From Acanthosepion esculentum (taxonomy: Eukaryota; Mollusca; Cephalopoda; Sepiida; Sepiidae): a stretch of 64,000 nucleotides of DNA. The DNA lies in assembly GCA_964036315.1 (NCBI GenBank), contig CAXIWW010000817.1, positions 7,475,501 to 7,539,500 on the forward strand. Reading direction: 5' to 3'. How positions within the stretch are numbered: the stretch's first letter is position 1; every line of letters starts with the position of its first letter. Both the position numbers and the translations under genes were made by a program. The notes beneath the pieces were generated by a model. That model worked only from the letters and a program-made list of their open reading frames with translations, did not search any database and had not been told where the DNA came from. Positions 1-12,512 of the stretch are shown here, piece after piece.

Positions 1-2013
1 TAAGGCAATTGGCACAAAATAGCCAGGAGAATTGGGATTGCTGCTGCCAGAGATTGCTTTTAAGGCAGTTGTCACAATAGAACCAAAAGAATTCGGCTTG
101 TAGCATCCTGAGATTGCTTGTAAGGCAGTTGTCACAAAAGAGACAGGAGATGTCGTTTTGTAGCAGCCTGATATTATTTGTAAGGCAGTTTTCACAAAAG
201 AGCCAAGAGAAATCGGCTCGTAGCCGCCTGGGATTGCTTGTAAGGCAATTCGCACAAAAAGCCAGGAGAATTCATATTGCTGCAGCCTGAGAATGCTTGT
301 AAGGCAGATGCCACAAATGAGCCAGGAGAAATCGGTTCGTAGCAGCCTGGGATTGCTGTAAGGCAACTGGCACAAAAAGTTAGGAGAATTTTACTAGCAA
401 CAGCTTGAGATTGCTTGTAAGACAGTTTTCAAAAAGAGTCAGGATATGTCGTTTTGTAGCGGCCTGAGATTGCTTGTAAGGCAGTTTCACAAAGAGCCAG
501 GAGAATTCGGCTTGCAGCAACCTGAGATTGCTTGTAAAGCAGTTGCCACAAATGAGCCAGGAGAATTCGGCTCGTAGCCGCGTGGAATTGCTTGTAAGGC
601 AATTGGCACAAAAAGCTAGGAGTATTGGGATTGCTGCAGCCTGAGATTGCTTGTAAGGCAGTTGTCACAATAGAACCAAGAGAATTCGGCTTGTAGTAGC
701 CTGAGATTGCTTGTAAGGCAGTTACCGCAAAAGAGCCAGAAGAAATCGGCACGTAGCCGCCTGGGATTGCTTTTTCGGCAATTGGCACAAAAAGTCAGGA
801 GAACAGTCCTGGCGGCAGACTGAGATTGTTTGTAAGGCAGTTGCCACAAAGAGCCAGGAGATGTCGATTTGTAGCAGCCTGGGATTGCTTGTAAGGCAAT
901 TTGCACAAAAGATCCAGGAGAATTCGTCTTGCAGCAGCCTGAGATTGCTTGTAAGGCTGTTGTCACAAAAGAGACAGGAGATGTCGATTTGTAGCGGCCT
1001 GAGATTGCTTGCAAGGCAGTTTCACAAAAGAGCCAGGCGTATTCTGCTTGTAGCAGCCTGAGATTTCTTGTAAGGCAGTTTCACAAAAGAGCCAGTCGTA
1101 TTCGTCTTGTAGCAGGCTGAGATTGATTGTAAGGCATTTTTAAATAAAGAGACAGGAGATGTCGTTTTGTAGCAGCCTGAGATTTCTCTTAAAGCAGTTT
1201 TCACAAAAGCGACAAGAGAAGTCGGCTCGTAGACGCCTGGGATTGCTTGTAAGGCAATTTGCGCAAAAGAGCCAGGAGAATTCCGCATGCATCAGCCAGA
1301 GATTGCTTGTAAGGCAGTTGCCACAAATGAGCCAGGAGAAATCGGCTTGTAGCCGCCTGGGATTGCTTGTAAGGCAATTGGCACAAAAAGCTAGGAGAAC
1401 TGGGATTGCTGCAGCCTGAGATTACTTGTAAGGCTGTTGTCACAATAGAACCAGGAGAATTCGGCTTGTAGCAGCCTGAGATTGCTTGTAAGGCAGTTAC
1501 CACAAAAGAGCCAGGAGAAATCGGCACGTAGACGCCTGGGATTGCTTTTAAGTCAATTGGCATAAAAAGTCAGGAGAACTGTCCTGGCGGCAGTCTGAAA
1601 TTGCTTGTAAGGCAGTTGTCACAAAAGCGCCAGAAGAATTCGGCTTGTAGCAGCTTGAGATTACTTGTAAGGCAGTTTTCACATAAGAGCCAAGAGAAGT
1701 CGGCTCGTAGCCGCATGACATTGCTTGTAAGGCAGTTGTCACAAAAGCGCCAGGAGAATTCGGCTTGAAGCAGCATGAGATTTCTTGTAAGGCAGTTGCC
1801 ACAAAAGAGCCAGGAGATGTCGATTTGTATCAGCCTGGGATTGCTTGTAAGGCAATTTGCACAAAAGAGCCGGGAGAATTCGACTGGCAGCAGCCTGAGA
1901 TTGCTTGTAAGGCAGTTGTCACAAAAGAGACAGGAGATGTCGACTTGTAGCGGCTTGAGATTGCTTGCAAGGCAGTTTCACAAAAGAGCCAGGCGTATTC
2001 GGCTTGTAGCAGC
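1..2013 (+). repeat. Family A 60-bp satellite array, block 1
   Basis: This is a tandem array of a 60-bp monomer, about 33 copies, so regular that the motif TAAGGCAGTT recurs at almost the same column every 60 bases. A typical monomer reads CCTGAGATTGCTTGTAAGGC, then AGTTGTCACAAAAGAGCCAG, then GAGAATTCGGCTTGTAGCAG. Several variants are interspersed: one with GATGTCGATTTGTAGCGGCC, one with AATTGGGATTGCTGCAGCC, and one with GGCAATTGGCACAAAAAG and CCGCCTGGGATTGC. The same multi-monomer series recurs at about 31, 624 and 1399, so there is a loose higher-order pattern of 0.6-0.8 kb. Because 60 is a multiple of three, frames stay open across many copies as a 20-residue repeat. I see no coding evidence beyond that. 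Many monomers hold an EcoRI site (GAATTC). The array begins before the window. Confidence 0.95.
1977..2012 (+). repeat. Left flanking copy of a 36-bp direct repeat around B block 1
   Basis: This is the last partial A monomer before family B starts. It runs from TTCACAAAAGAGCCAGGCG to TATTCGGCTTGTAGCAG. The same 36 bases, with two substitutions, resume the A array at 12477-12512 on the other side of the B block. The copies start exactly 10,500 bp apart. Deleting 1977-12476 would restore an uninterrupted A monomer in register. That is what an insertion with duplicated target would look like, although a tandem array could give the same picture by chance or by recombination. Confidence 0.7.
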
Positions 2014-2625
2014 TTGTCTCCTGGGTGGGGGGTCGTCCGCATGGGACTTTCTGGGACTGGGGGTCGTTTGCTTGGGCCTTTCTGGGTCTGTCTCCTGGGT
2101 GGGGGGTCGTCTGAGTTGGACTTTCTGGGCTGGGGGTCGTCTGCGTGGGACATTCTGGTACTGTCTCCTGGGTCGGAGCTCGTTTGCATGGGACTTTCTT
2201 GGACTGGAGGTCGTCTGCGTGGGACTTTCTTGGACAGTCTCCTGGGTGGGGGCTCCTCTGCATGGGACTTTCTGGGACTGGGGGTCGTCTGAGTCTGACT
2301 TTCTGGGATTGTCTCCTGGGTGGGGGTCGTCTGTTTGGGACTTTCTGGGACTGTCTCCTGGGTGGGGGATCTTCTGCGTGGGACTTTCTGGGACTGGGGG
2401 TCGTCTGCGTGGGACTTTCTGGGAGTGTCTCCTGGGTGGGGGATCCTCTGCGTGTGACATTCTGGGACTGTCTCCTGGGTGGGGGTCGTCTGCTTGGGAT
2501 ATCTGGGACTATCTCCTGGGTGGGGTGTCGTCGGCATGGGACTTTCTGTGACTCGGGGTCGTCTGCGTGGGTCTTTCTTGGACTCTCTCCTGGGTGGGCG
2601 TTCTTCTGCGTGGGACTTTTTGGGA

Positions 2626-5600
2626 CTGTCTCCTGGATGCGGAGTCGTCTGCGTGGGACTTTCTGGGACTGGGGGTCGTCTGCGTCGGTCTTTCTGGGAC
2701 TGTCTCCTGGGAGGTGTTTCGTCTGCGTGGGACTTTCTGGGGCTGTCTCCTTGGTGGGGGGTCTTCTGCATGGGTCTTTCTGGGACAGTCTCCTGGGTGC
2801 GGTGTCGTCTGCGTGGGACTTTGTGGGACTGGGGGTCGTCTGCGTTGGAATTTCTGGGACTGGGGGTCGTCTGCCTGGGTCCTTCTGGGACTCTCTCCTG
2901 GGTGGATGGTCGTCTGCGTGGGACTTTCTGGGACTCTTTCCTTAGTGGGGACTCGTCTGCGTGGGACTTTCTGGGACAGTGATTCGTCTGCGTGGGTCTG
3001 TCTGGGACAGTCTCCTGGGTGCGGTGTCGTCTGCGTGGGACTTTGTGGGACTGGGGGTTGTCTGCGTGGGACGTTCTGGGACTGGGGGTCGTCTGCGTGG
3101 GACTTTCTGGGACTGTCTCCTGGGTGGGGGGTCGTCTTTTTGGGACTTTCTGGGACTGGCTCCTGGGTGGGGGGCACGTATGCGTGGGATTTTCTGTGAC
3201 TGGGGGTCGTCTGCGTGGGACTTTCTGGGACTGTCTCCTGGGTGGGGGGCCGTCTTCGTGGGACTTTCTGGGACTTGGGTCGTCTGCGTGGGACTTTCTG
3301 GGACTGTTTCCTGGGTGGGGACTCGTCTGCGTGGGACTTTCTGGGACAGTGGGTCGTCTGCGTGGGTCTGTCTCGGACAGTCTCCTGGGTGCGGTGTCGT
3401 CTGCGTGGGACTTTCTGGGACTGGGGGTTGTCTGCGTGGGACTTTCTCGGACTGGGGGTCGTCTGCGTGGGACTTTCTGGGACTGTCTCCTGGGTGGGGG
3501 GTCGTCTTTTTGGAACTTTCTGGGACTGACTCCTGGGTGGGGGGCCGTCTGCGTGGGACTTTTTGGGACTGGGGTCGTCTGCGTGGGACTTTCTGGGACT
3601 GGGGGCCTTCTGCGTGGGACTTTCTGGGAGTGGGGGTCGTCTGCGTGCGACTTTCTGGGACTGTCTCCTGGGTGGGGGGTCGTCTGTTTTGTACTTTCTG
3701 AGAACTGTCTCCTGTGTGTTGTGTCGTCTGAGTGGGACTTTCTGGGACTGGGGGTCTTCTGCGTGTGACTTTCTGTGAATGTGGGTCGTCTACGTGGGAC
3801 TTTCTGGGACTGTTTCCTGTGTGGGGGTCGTCTGCGTGGGACTTTCTGGGACTGTCTCCTGGGTGGGGGGTCATCTGCATGGGACTTTCTGGGACTGGGG
3901 GTCGTCTGCGTGGGACTTTCTGGCACTGTCTCCTGGGTGGGGGGTCGTCTGTTTGGGACTTTCTGAGAACTGTCTCCTGTGTGGTGTGTCGTCTGCGTGG
4001 GATTTTCTGGGACTGGGGTCTTCTGCGTGTGACTTTGTCGGACTGGGGGTCGTCTGCGTGGGACTTTCTGGGACTGGGGGCCGTCTGCGTGGGACTTTCT
4101 GGGACTGTCTCCTTGGACTGTGGGTCGTCTGCGTTGGACTTCCTGGGACTGGCGGTCGTCTGCGTTGGACTTTCTCGGAATGGGTGTCGTCTGCGTGGGA
4201 CTTTCTGGGACTGTCTCCTGGTTGGGGGGTCGTCTGCGTGGGACTTTCTGCGACTGTCTCCTGGGTGGGGGTCGTCTTCATGCGACTTCCTGGGACTGGG
4301 GGTCTTCTGCGTGAGACTTTCTGGGACTGTCTCCTGGGTGCAGGGTCGTCTGCGTGGAATATCTGGGACTGTCACCTGGGTGGTGGGTCCTCTGCATGTG
4401 ACTCTCTGGGACTGGGGATCGTCTGCGTGGGACTTTCTGGGACTGTCTCCTGGGTGGGGGCTCGTCTGCGTGGGACTTTCTGGGACTGTCTCCTTGGTGG
4501 GGGGTCGTCTGCGTGGGACTTTTCTGGGACAGTGGGTCGTCTGCGTGGGTCTGTCTCGGACAGTCTCCTGGGTGCGGAGTCGTCTGCGTGGGACTTTCTG
4601 GGACTGGGGGTCGTCTGCGTCGGTCTTTCTGGGACTGTCTCCTGGGAGGTGTTTCGTCTGCGTGGGACTTTCTGGGGCTGTCTCCTTGGTGGGGGGGTCG
4701 TCTGCATGGGTCTTTCTGGGACAGTCTCCTGGGTGCGGTGTCGTCCGCGTGGGACTTTGTGGGACTGGGGTCGTCTGCGTTGGAATTTCTGGGACTGGGG
4801 GTCGTCTGCGTGGGTCCTTCTGGGACTCTCTCCTGGGTGGGTGGTCGTCTGCGTCGGACTTTCTGGGACTCTTTCCTTAGTGGGGACTCGTCTGCGTGGG
4901 ACTTTCTGGGACAGTGGTTCGTCTGCGTGGGTCTGTCTGGGACAGTCTCCTGGGTGCGGTGTCGTCTGCGTGGGACTTTGTGGGACTGGGGGTTGTCTGC
5001 GTGGGACGTTCTGGGACTGGGGGTCGTCTGCGTGGGACTTTCTGGGACTGTCTCCTGGGTGGGGGGTCGTCTTTTTGGGACTTTCTGGGAATGGCTCCTG
5101 GGTGGGGGGCACGTATGCGTGGGATTTTCTGTGACTGGGGGTCGTCTGCGTGGGACTTTCTGGGACTGTCTCCTGGGTGGGGGGCCGTCTTCGTGGGACT
5201 TTCTGGGACTGGGGTCGTCTGCGTGGGACTTTCTGGGACTGTTTCCTGGGTGGGGACTCGTCTGCGTGGGACTTTCTGGGACAGTGGGTCGTCTGCGTGG
5301 GTCTGTCTCGGACAGTCTCCTGGGTGCGGTGTCGTCTGCGTGGGACTTTCTGGGACTGGGGGTTGTCTGCGTGGGACTTTCTCGGACTGGGGGTCGTCTG
5401 CGTGGGACTTTCTGGGACTGTCTCCTGGGTGGGGGGTCGTCTTTTTGGAACTTTCTGGGACTGACTCCTGGGTGGGGGGCCGTCTGCGTGGGACTTTTTG
5501 GGACTGGGGTCGTCTGCGTGGGACTTTCTGGGACTGGGGGCCTTCTGCGTGGGACTTTCTGGGAGTGGGGGTCGTCTGCGTGCGACTTTCTGGGACTGTC

Positions 5601-8600
5601 TCCTGGGTGGGGGGTCGTCTGTTTTGTACTTTCTGAGAACTGTCTCCTGTGTGTTGTGTCGTCTGAGTGGGACTTTCTGGGACTGGGGGTCTTCTGCGTG
5701 TGACTTTCTGTGAATGTGGGTCGTCTACGTGGGACATTCTGGGACTGTTTCCTGTGTGGGGGTCGTCTGCGTGGGACTTTCTGGCACTGTCTCCTGGGTG
5801 GGGGGTCGTCTGTTTGGGACTTTCTGAGAACTGTCTCCTGTGTGGTGTGTCGTCTGCGTGGGATTTTCTGGGACTGGGGTCTTCTGCGTGTGACTTTGTC
5901 GGACTGGGGGTCGTCTGCGTGGGACTTTCTGGGACTGGGGGCCGTCTGCGTGGGACTTTCTGGGACTGTCTCCTTGGACTGTGGGTCGTCTGCGTTGGAC
6001 TTCCTGGGACTGGCGGTCGTCTGCGTTGGACTTTCTCGGAATGGGTGTCGTCTGCGTGGGACTTTCTGGGACTGTCTCCTGGTTGGGGGGTCGTCTGCGT
6101 GGGACTTTCTGCGACTGTCTCCTGGGTGGGGGTCGTCTTCATGCGACTTCCTGGGACTGGGGGTCTTCTGCGTGAGACTTTCTGGGACTGTCTCCTGGGT
6201 GCAGGGTCGTCTGCGTGGAATATCTGGGACTGTCACCTGGGTGGTGGGTCCTCTGCATGTGACTCTCTGGGACTGGGGATCGTCTGCGTGGGACTTTCTG
6301 GGACTGTCTCCTGGGTGGGGGCTCGTCTGCGTGGGACTTTCTGGGACTGTCTCCTTGGTGGGGGGGTCGTCTGCGTGGGACTTTCTGGGACAGTGGGTCG
6401 TCTGCGTGGGTCTGTCTCGGACAGTCTCCTGGGTGCGGAGTCGTCTGCGTGGGACTTTCTGGGACTGGGGGTCGTCTGCGTCGGTCTTTCTGGGACTGTC
6501 TCCTGGGAGGTGTTTCGTCTGCGTGGGACTTTCTGGGGCTGTCTCCTTGGTGGGGGGGTCGTCTGCATGGGTCTTTCTGGGACAGTCTCCTGGGTGCGGT
6601 GTCGTCTGCGTGGGACTTTGTGGGACTGGGGTCGTCTGCGTTGGAATTTCTGGGACTGGGGGTCGTCTGCGTGGGTCCTTCTGGGACTCTCTCCTGGGTG
6701 GGTGGTCGTCTGCGTCGGACTTTCTGGGACTCTTTCCTTAGTGGGGACTCGTCTGCGTGGGACTTTCTGGGACAGTGGTTCGTCTGCGTGGGTCTGTCTG
6801 GGACAGTCTCCTGGGTGCGGTGTCGTCTGCGTGGGACTTTGTGGGACTGGGGGTTGTCTGCGTGGGACGTTCTGGGACTGGGGGTCGTCTGCGTGGGACT
6901 TTCTGGGACTGTCTCCTGGGTGGGGGGTCGTCTTTTTGGGACTTTCTGGGACTGGCTCCTGGGTGGGGGGCACGTATGCGTGGGATTTTCTGTGACTGGG
7001 GGTCGTCTGCGTGGGACTTTCTGGGACTGTCTCCTGGGTGGGGGCCCGTCTTCGTGGGACTTTCTGGGACTGGGGTCGTCTGCGTGGGACTTTCTGGGAC
7101 TGTTTCCTGGGTGGGGACTCGTCTGCGTGGGACTTTCTGGGACAGTGGGTCGTCTGCGTGGGTCTGTCTCGGACAGTCTCCTGGGTGCGGTGTCGTCTGC
7201 GTGGGACTTTCTGGGACTGGGGGTTGTCTGCGTGGGACTTTCTCGGACTGGGGGTCGTCTGCGTGGGACTTTCTGGGACTGTCTCCTGGGTGGGGGGTCG
7301 TCTTTTTGGAACTTTCTGGGACTGACTCCTGGGTGGGGGGCCGTCTGCGTGGGACTTTTTGGGACTGGGGTCGTCTGCGTGGGACTTTCTGGGACTGGGG
7401 GCCTTCTGCGTGGGACTTTCTGGGAGTGGGGGTCGTCTGCGTGCGACTTTCTGGGACTGTCTCCTGGGTGGGGGGTCGTCTGTTTTGTACTTTCTGAGAA
7501 CTGTCTCCTGTGTGTTGTGTCGTCTGAGTGGGACTTTCTGGGACTGGGGGTCTTCTGCGTGTGACTTTCTGTGAATGTGGGTCGTCTACGTGGGACATTC
7601 TGGGACTGTTTCCTGGGTGGGGGTCGTCTGCGTGGGACTTTCTGGGACTGGGGGTCGTCTGCGTGGGACTTTCTGGCACTGTCTCCTGGGTGGGGGATCG
7701 TCTGTTTGGGACTTTCTGAGAACTGTCTCCTGTGTGGTGTGTCGTCTGCGTGGGATTTTCTGGGACTGGGGTCTTCTGCGTGTGACTTTGTCGGACTGGG
7801 GGTCGTCTGCGTGGGACTTTCTGGGACTGGGGGCCGTCTGCGTGGGACTTTCTGGGACTGTCTCCTTGGACTGTGGGTCGTCTGCGTTGGACTTCCTGGG
7901 ACTGGCGGTCGTCTGCGTTGGACTTTCTCGGAATGGGTGTCGTCTGCGTGGGACTTTCTGGGACTGTCTCCTGGTTGGGGGGTCGTCTGCGTGGGACTTT
8001 CTGCGACTGTCTCCTGGGTGGGGGTCGTCTTCATGCGACTTCCTGGGACTGGGGGTCTTCTGCGTGAGACTTTCTGGGACTGTCTCCTGGGTGCAGGGTC
8101 GTCTGCGTGGAATATCTGGGACTGTCACCTGGGTGGTGGGTCCTCTGCATGTGACTCTCTGGGACTGGGGATCGTCTGCGTGGGACTTTCTGGGACTGTC
8201 TCCTGGGTGGGGGCTCGTCTGCGTGGGACTTTCTGGGACTGTCTCCTTGGTGGGGGGGTCGTCTGCGTGGGACTTTCTGGGACAGTGGGTCGTCTGCGTG
8301 GGTCTGTCTCGGACAGTCTCCTGGGTGCGGAGTCGTCTGCGTGGGACTTTCTGGGACTGGGGGTCGTCTGCGTCGGTCTTTCTGGGACTGTCTCCTGGGA
8401 GGTGTTTCGTCTGCGTGGGACTTTCTGGGGCTGTCTCCTTGGTGGGGGGGTCGTCTGCATGGGTCTTTCTGGGACAGTCTCCTGGGTGCGGTGTCGTCTG
8501 CGTGGGACTTTGTGGGACTGGGGTCGTCTGCGTTGGAATTTCTGGGACTGGGGGTCGTCTGCGTGGGTCCTTCTGGGACTCTCTCCTGGGTGGGTGGTCG

Positions 8601-11120
8601 TCTGCGTCGGACTTTCTGGGACTCTTTCCTTAGTGGGGACTCGTCTGCGTGGGACTTTCTGGGACAGTGGTTCGTCTGCGTGGGTCTGTCTGGGACAGTC
8701 TCCTGGGTGCGGTGTCGTCTGCGTGGGACTTTGTGGGACTGGGGGTTGTCTGCGTGGGACGTTCTGGGACTGGGGGTCGTCTGCGTGGGACTTTCTGGGA
8801 CTGTCTCCTGGGTGGGGGGTCGTCTTTTTGAGACTTTCTGGGACTGGCTCCTGGGTGGGGGGCACGTATGCGTGGGATTTTCTGTGACTGGGGGTCGTCT
8901 GCGTGGGACTTTCTGGGACTGTCTCCTGGGTGGGGGGCCGTCTTCGTGGGACTTTCTGGGACTGGGGTCGTCTGCGTGGGACTTTCTGGGACTGTTTCCT
9001 GGGTGGGGACTCGTCTGCGTGGGACTTTCTGGGACAGTGGGTCGTCTGCGTGGGTCTGTCTCGGACAGTCTCCTGGGTGCGGTGTCGTCTGCGTGGGACT
9101 TTCTGGGACTGGGGGTTGTCTGCGTGGGACTTTCTCGGACTGGGGGTCGTCTGCGTGGGACTTTCTGGGACTGTCTCCTGGGTGGGGGGTCGTCTTTTTG
9201 GAACTTTCTGGGACTGGCTCCTGGGTGGGGGGCACCTCTGCGTGGGATTTTCTGTGACTGGGGGTCGTCTGCTTGGGACTTTCTGGGACTGTCTCCTGGG
9301 TGGGGGGCCGTCTGCGTGGGACTTTTTGGGACTGGGGTCGTCTGCGTGGGACTTTCTGGGACTGGGGGCCTTCTGCGTGGGACTTTCTGGGAGTGGGGGT
9401 CGTCTGCGTGCGACTTTCTGGGACTGTCTCCTGGGTGGGGGGTCGTCTGTTTTGTACTTTCTGAGAACTGTCTCCTGTGTGTTGTGTCGTCTGCGTGGGA
9501 CTTTCTGGGACTGGGGGTCTTCTGCGTGTGACTTTCTGTGAATGTGGGTCGTCTACGTGGGACATTCTGGGACTGTCTCCTGTGTGGGGGTCGTCTGCGT
9601 GGGACTTTCTGGGACTGTCTCCTGGGTGGGGGGTCATCTGCATGGGACTTTCTGGGACTGGGGGTCGTCTGCGTGGGACTTTCTGGCACTGTCTCCTGGG
9701 TGGGGGGTCGTCTGTTTGGGACTTTCTGAGAACTGTCTCCTGTGTGGTGTGTCGTCTGCGTGGGATTTTCTGGGACTGGGGTCTTCTGCGTGTGACTTTG
9801 TCGGACTGGGGGTCGTCTGCGTGGGACTTTCTGGGACTGGGGTCCGTCTGCGTGGGACTTTCTGGGACTGTCTCCTTGGACTGTGGGTCGTCTGCGTTGG
9901 ACTTCCTGGGACTGGGGGTCGTCTGCGTTGGACTTTCTCGGAATGGGTGTCGTCTGCGTGGGACTTTCTGGGACTGTCTCCTGGTTGGGGGGTCGTCTGC
10001 GTGGGACTTTCTGCGACTGTCTCCTGGGTGGGGGTCGTCTTCATGCGACTTCCTGGGACTGGGGGTCTTCTGCGTGAGACTTTCTGGGACTGTCTCCTGG
10101 GTGCAGGGTCGTCTGCGTGGGATATCTGGGACTGTCACCTTGGTGGTGGGTCCTCTGCATGTGACTCTCTGGGACTGGGGATCGTCTGCGTGGGACTTTC
10201 TGGGACTGTCTCCTGGGTGGGGGCTCGTCTGCGTCGGTCTTTCTGGGACTGTCTCCTTGGTGGGGGGGTCGTCTGCATGGGTCTTTCTGGGACAGTCTCC
10301 TGGGTGCGGTGTCGTCTGCGTGGGACTTTGTGGGACTGGGGTCGTCTGCGTTGGAATTTCTGGGACTGGGGGTCGTCTGCGTGGGTCCTTCTGGGACTCT
10401 CTCCTGGGTGGGTGGTCGTCTGCGTCGGACTTTCTGGGACTCTTTCCTTAGTGGGGACTCGTCTGCGTGGGACTTTCTGGGACAGTGGTTCGTCTGCGTG
10501 GGTCTGTCTGGGACAGTCTCCTGGGTGCGGTGTCGTCTGCGTGGGACTTTGTGGGACTGGGGGTTGTCTGCGTGGGACGTTCTGGGACTGGGGGTCGTCT
10601 GCGTGGGACTTTCTGGGACTGTCTCCTGGGTGGGGGGTCGTCTTTTTTGGACTTTCTGGGACTGGCTCCTGGGTGGGGGGCACGTATGCGTGGGATTTTC
10701 TGTGACTGGGGGTCGTCTGCGTGGGACTTTCTGGGACTGTCTCCTGGGTGGGGGGCCGTCTTCGTGGGACTTTCTGGGACTGGGGTCGTCTGCGTGGGAC
10801 TTTCTGGGACTGTTTCCTGGGTGGGGACTCGTCTGCGTGGGACTTTCTGGGACAGTGGGTCGTCTGCGTGGGTCTGTCTCGGACAGTCTCCTGGGTGCGG
10901 TGTCGTCTGCGTGGGACTTTCTGGGACTGGGGGTTGTCTGCGTGGGACTTTCTCGGACTGGGGGTCGTTTGCGTGGGACTTTCTGGGACTGTCTCCTGGG
11001 TGGGGGGTCGTCTTTTTGGAACTTTCTGGGACTGGCTCCTGGGTGGGGGGCACCTCTGCGTGGGATTTTCTGTGACTGGGGGTCGTCTGCTTGGGACTTT
11101 CTGGGACTGTCTCCTGGGTG
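2626..11120 (+). repeat. ~1.86-kb higher-order repeat of family B, about 4.5 copies
   Basis: Within B block 1 a long ordered series of short and long monomers repeats head to tail. The distinctive string CTTAGTGGGGACTC occurs at 2941, 4876, 6737, 8629 and 10447, giving spacings of 1935, 1861, 1892 and 1818 bp. The differences are whole-monomer gains and losses. For example, copies 4 and 5 carry an extra ~75-bp segment near 9213 and 11033 that the first three lack, and copy 5 lacks a group of monomers near 10216. Similarity between copies is far higher than between adjacent monomers, so amplification of the large unit is more recent than formation of the monomer array. Edges were placed where the ordered similarity fades. 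Confidence 0.88.
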
Positions 11121-12476
11121 GTGGGTCGTCTGCGTGGGACTTTCTTGGACTGGAGGTCGTCTGCGTGGGACTTTCTGGGACAAGGGTGTCGTCTGCGTGG
11201 GACTTTCAGGGACTGGGGATCGTCTGCGTGGGATTTTCTGGGACTGGGTGTCGTCTCCGTGGGACTTTCTTGGACTGTCTGCAAAGTGGAGGTCGTCTGC
11301 GTTGGACTTTCTGGGAATGGGGGTCGTCTGCGTGGGACATTCTGTGACTGGGGGCCGTCTACGTGGGACTTTCTGGAAGTGGGGTCGTCTGCATGGGATT
11401 ATCTTGGACTGTCTCCTGGGTGGGGTCTCGTCTGCGTGGGACTTTCTGGGACTCTCTCCTGTGTGGGGGGTCGTCTGCTAGGGACTTTCTGGGAATGTCT
11501 CCTGGGTGGGGGTCTTCTGCATGGGAATTTCTTAGACTGGGGGTCGTCTGCGTGGGACATTCTGGGAATGGGGGTCGTCTGCTTGGGACTTTCTGAGACT
11601 GGGGCCGTCTGCGTGGGACTTTCTGGGAATGGGGGTCGTCTGCTTGGGACTTTCTGAGACTGGGGCCGTCTGCGTGGGACTTTCTGGGAGTGGGGGTCGT
11701 CTTTGTGGGACTTCTGGGACTGTCACCTGGGTGGGGGGTCTTCTGTTTGGGACATTCTGAGAACTGTCTCCTGGGTGGGGTGTTGTCTGCGTGGGACTTT
11801 CTGGGACTGGGGTTCGTCTGCGTGGGACTTTCTGGGACTGTCTCCTGGGTCGGGGGTCTTCTGCGTGGGACTTTCTGGGACTGTCTCCATGGTGGGGGGT
11901 CGTCTGCGTGGGACTTTCTGGGACTGGGGGTCTTCTGCGTGGGACTTTATGGGACTGTCTCCTGGGTGGGGGTCGTCTGCGTGGGACTTTCTGGGATTAG
12001 GGGTCGTCTGCGTGGGACCTTCTGGGACTGGGGGTCGTCTGCGTGGGACTTTCTGGGACTGTCTTCTGGGTGGGGTTCGTCTGCGTGGGACTTTCTGGGA
12101 CTGGGGGTCGTCTGCGTGGGACTTTCTGGGACAGTCTCCTGGGTGCGGTGTCGTCTGCGTGGAACTTTCTGGGACTGGGGGTCGTCTGCGTGGGACTTTC
12201 TGGGTCTGTCTCCTGGGTGAGGGATCATCTGCGTGGGACTTTCTGGGTCTGTCCCCTGGGTGGGAGGTCTTCTGCGTGGGACTTTCTTGGACTGGGGGTC
12301 GTCTGCGTGGGAGTTTCTGGGACTGTCTCCTTGGTGGGAGGGTCGTCTGCGTTGGATATATGGGACTGGGGGTCGTCTGCGTGGGACTTTCTGGGACTGG
12401 GGGTCGTCTGCGTGGGACTTTCTGGGACTTGGATTCGTCTGAGTGGGTCTTTCTGGGACTGTCTTCTGGGTGGGGC
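11121..12476 (+). repeat. Irregular family B monomers at the right edge of block 1
   Basis: This stretch consists of the same short and long B monomers but does not follow the 1.86-kb order. Monomers are more variable here; examples include CTGCAAAGTGGAGG near 11279 and CTAGGGACTTTC near 11488. One ~60-bp pair is repeated almost perfectly near 11565 and 11625 (AATGGGGGTCGTCTGCTTGG). Greater divergence at the edge of a homogenised array is typical of satellites. No other content is visible. Confidence 0.85.
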
Positions 12477-12512
12477 TTCACACAAGAGCTAGGCGTATTC
12501 GGCTTGTAGCAG
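12477..12512 (+). repeat. Right flanking copy of the 36-bp direct repeat around B block 1
   Basis: The A array resumes with TTCACACAAGAGCTAGGCG followed by TATTCGGCTTGTAGCAG. It matches 1977-2012 with two substitutions. The next bases (GCTGAGATTCC) continue the 60-bp register that was broken at 2013. Confidence 0.7.

Larger units (their letters stand above)
2014..12476 (+). repeat. Family B G-rich satellite array, block 1
   Basis: This tandem array mixes two related monomers. The short one (~31 bp) reads GGGACTGGGGGTCGTCTGCG then TGGGACTTTCT. The long one (~43 bp) has an extra TCTCCTGGGTGG segment after GGGACTG. The plus strand is rich in G and poor in A and C, with frequent runs of three to seven G. 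Consensus monomers have no TAA, TAG or TGA in any of six frames, so very long open frames appear on both strands. Monomer lengths are not multiples of three, so any translation cycles through three frames. I treat these as non-coding. The array sits between two A arrays in the same relative orientation as the later B block. Confidence 0.95.

Noticed and set aside
429..1563. Open frames with 20-residue repeats in family A as genes
   Set aside because: They follow from a 60-bp period. Frames are open on both strands at the same place, they start and stop at random variants, and they recur wherever the same monomers recur.
1..2013. CRISPR array (regular 60-bp spacing)
   Set aside because: The whole unit is conserved, with no alternation of constant repeats and unique spacers, no leader, no cas genes, and the context is eukaryotic satellite.
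2014..12476. Telomeric or subtelomeric G-rich repeat
   Set aside because: The G-rich monomers are 31-43 bp with no short TTAGGG- or TTAGG-type tandem repeat anywhere in the window.
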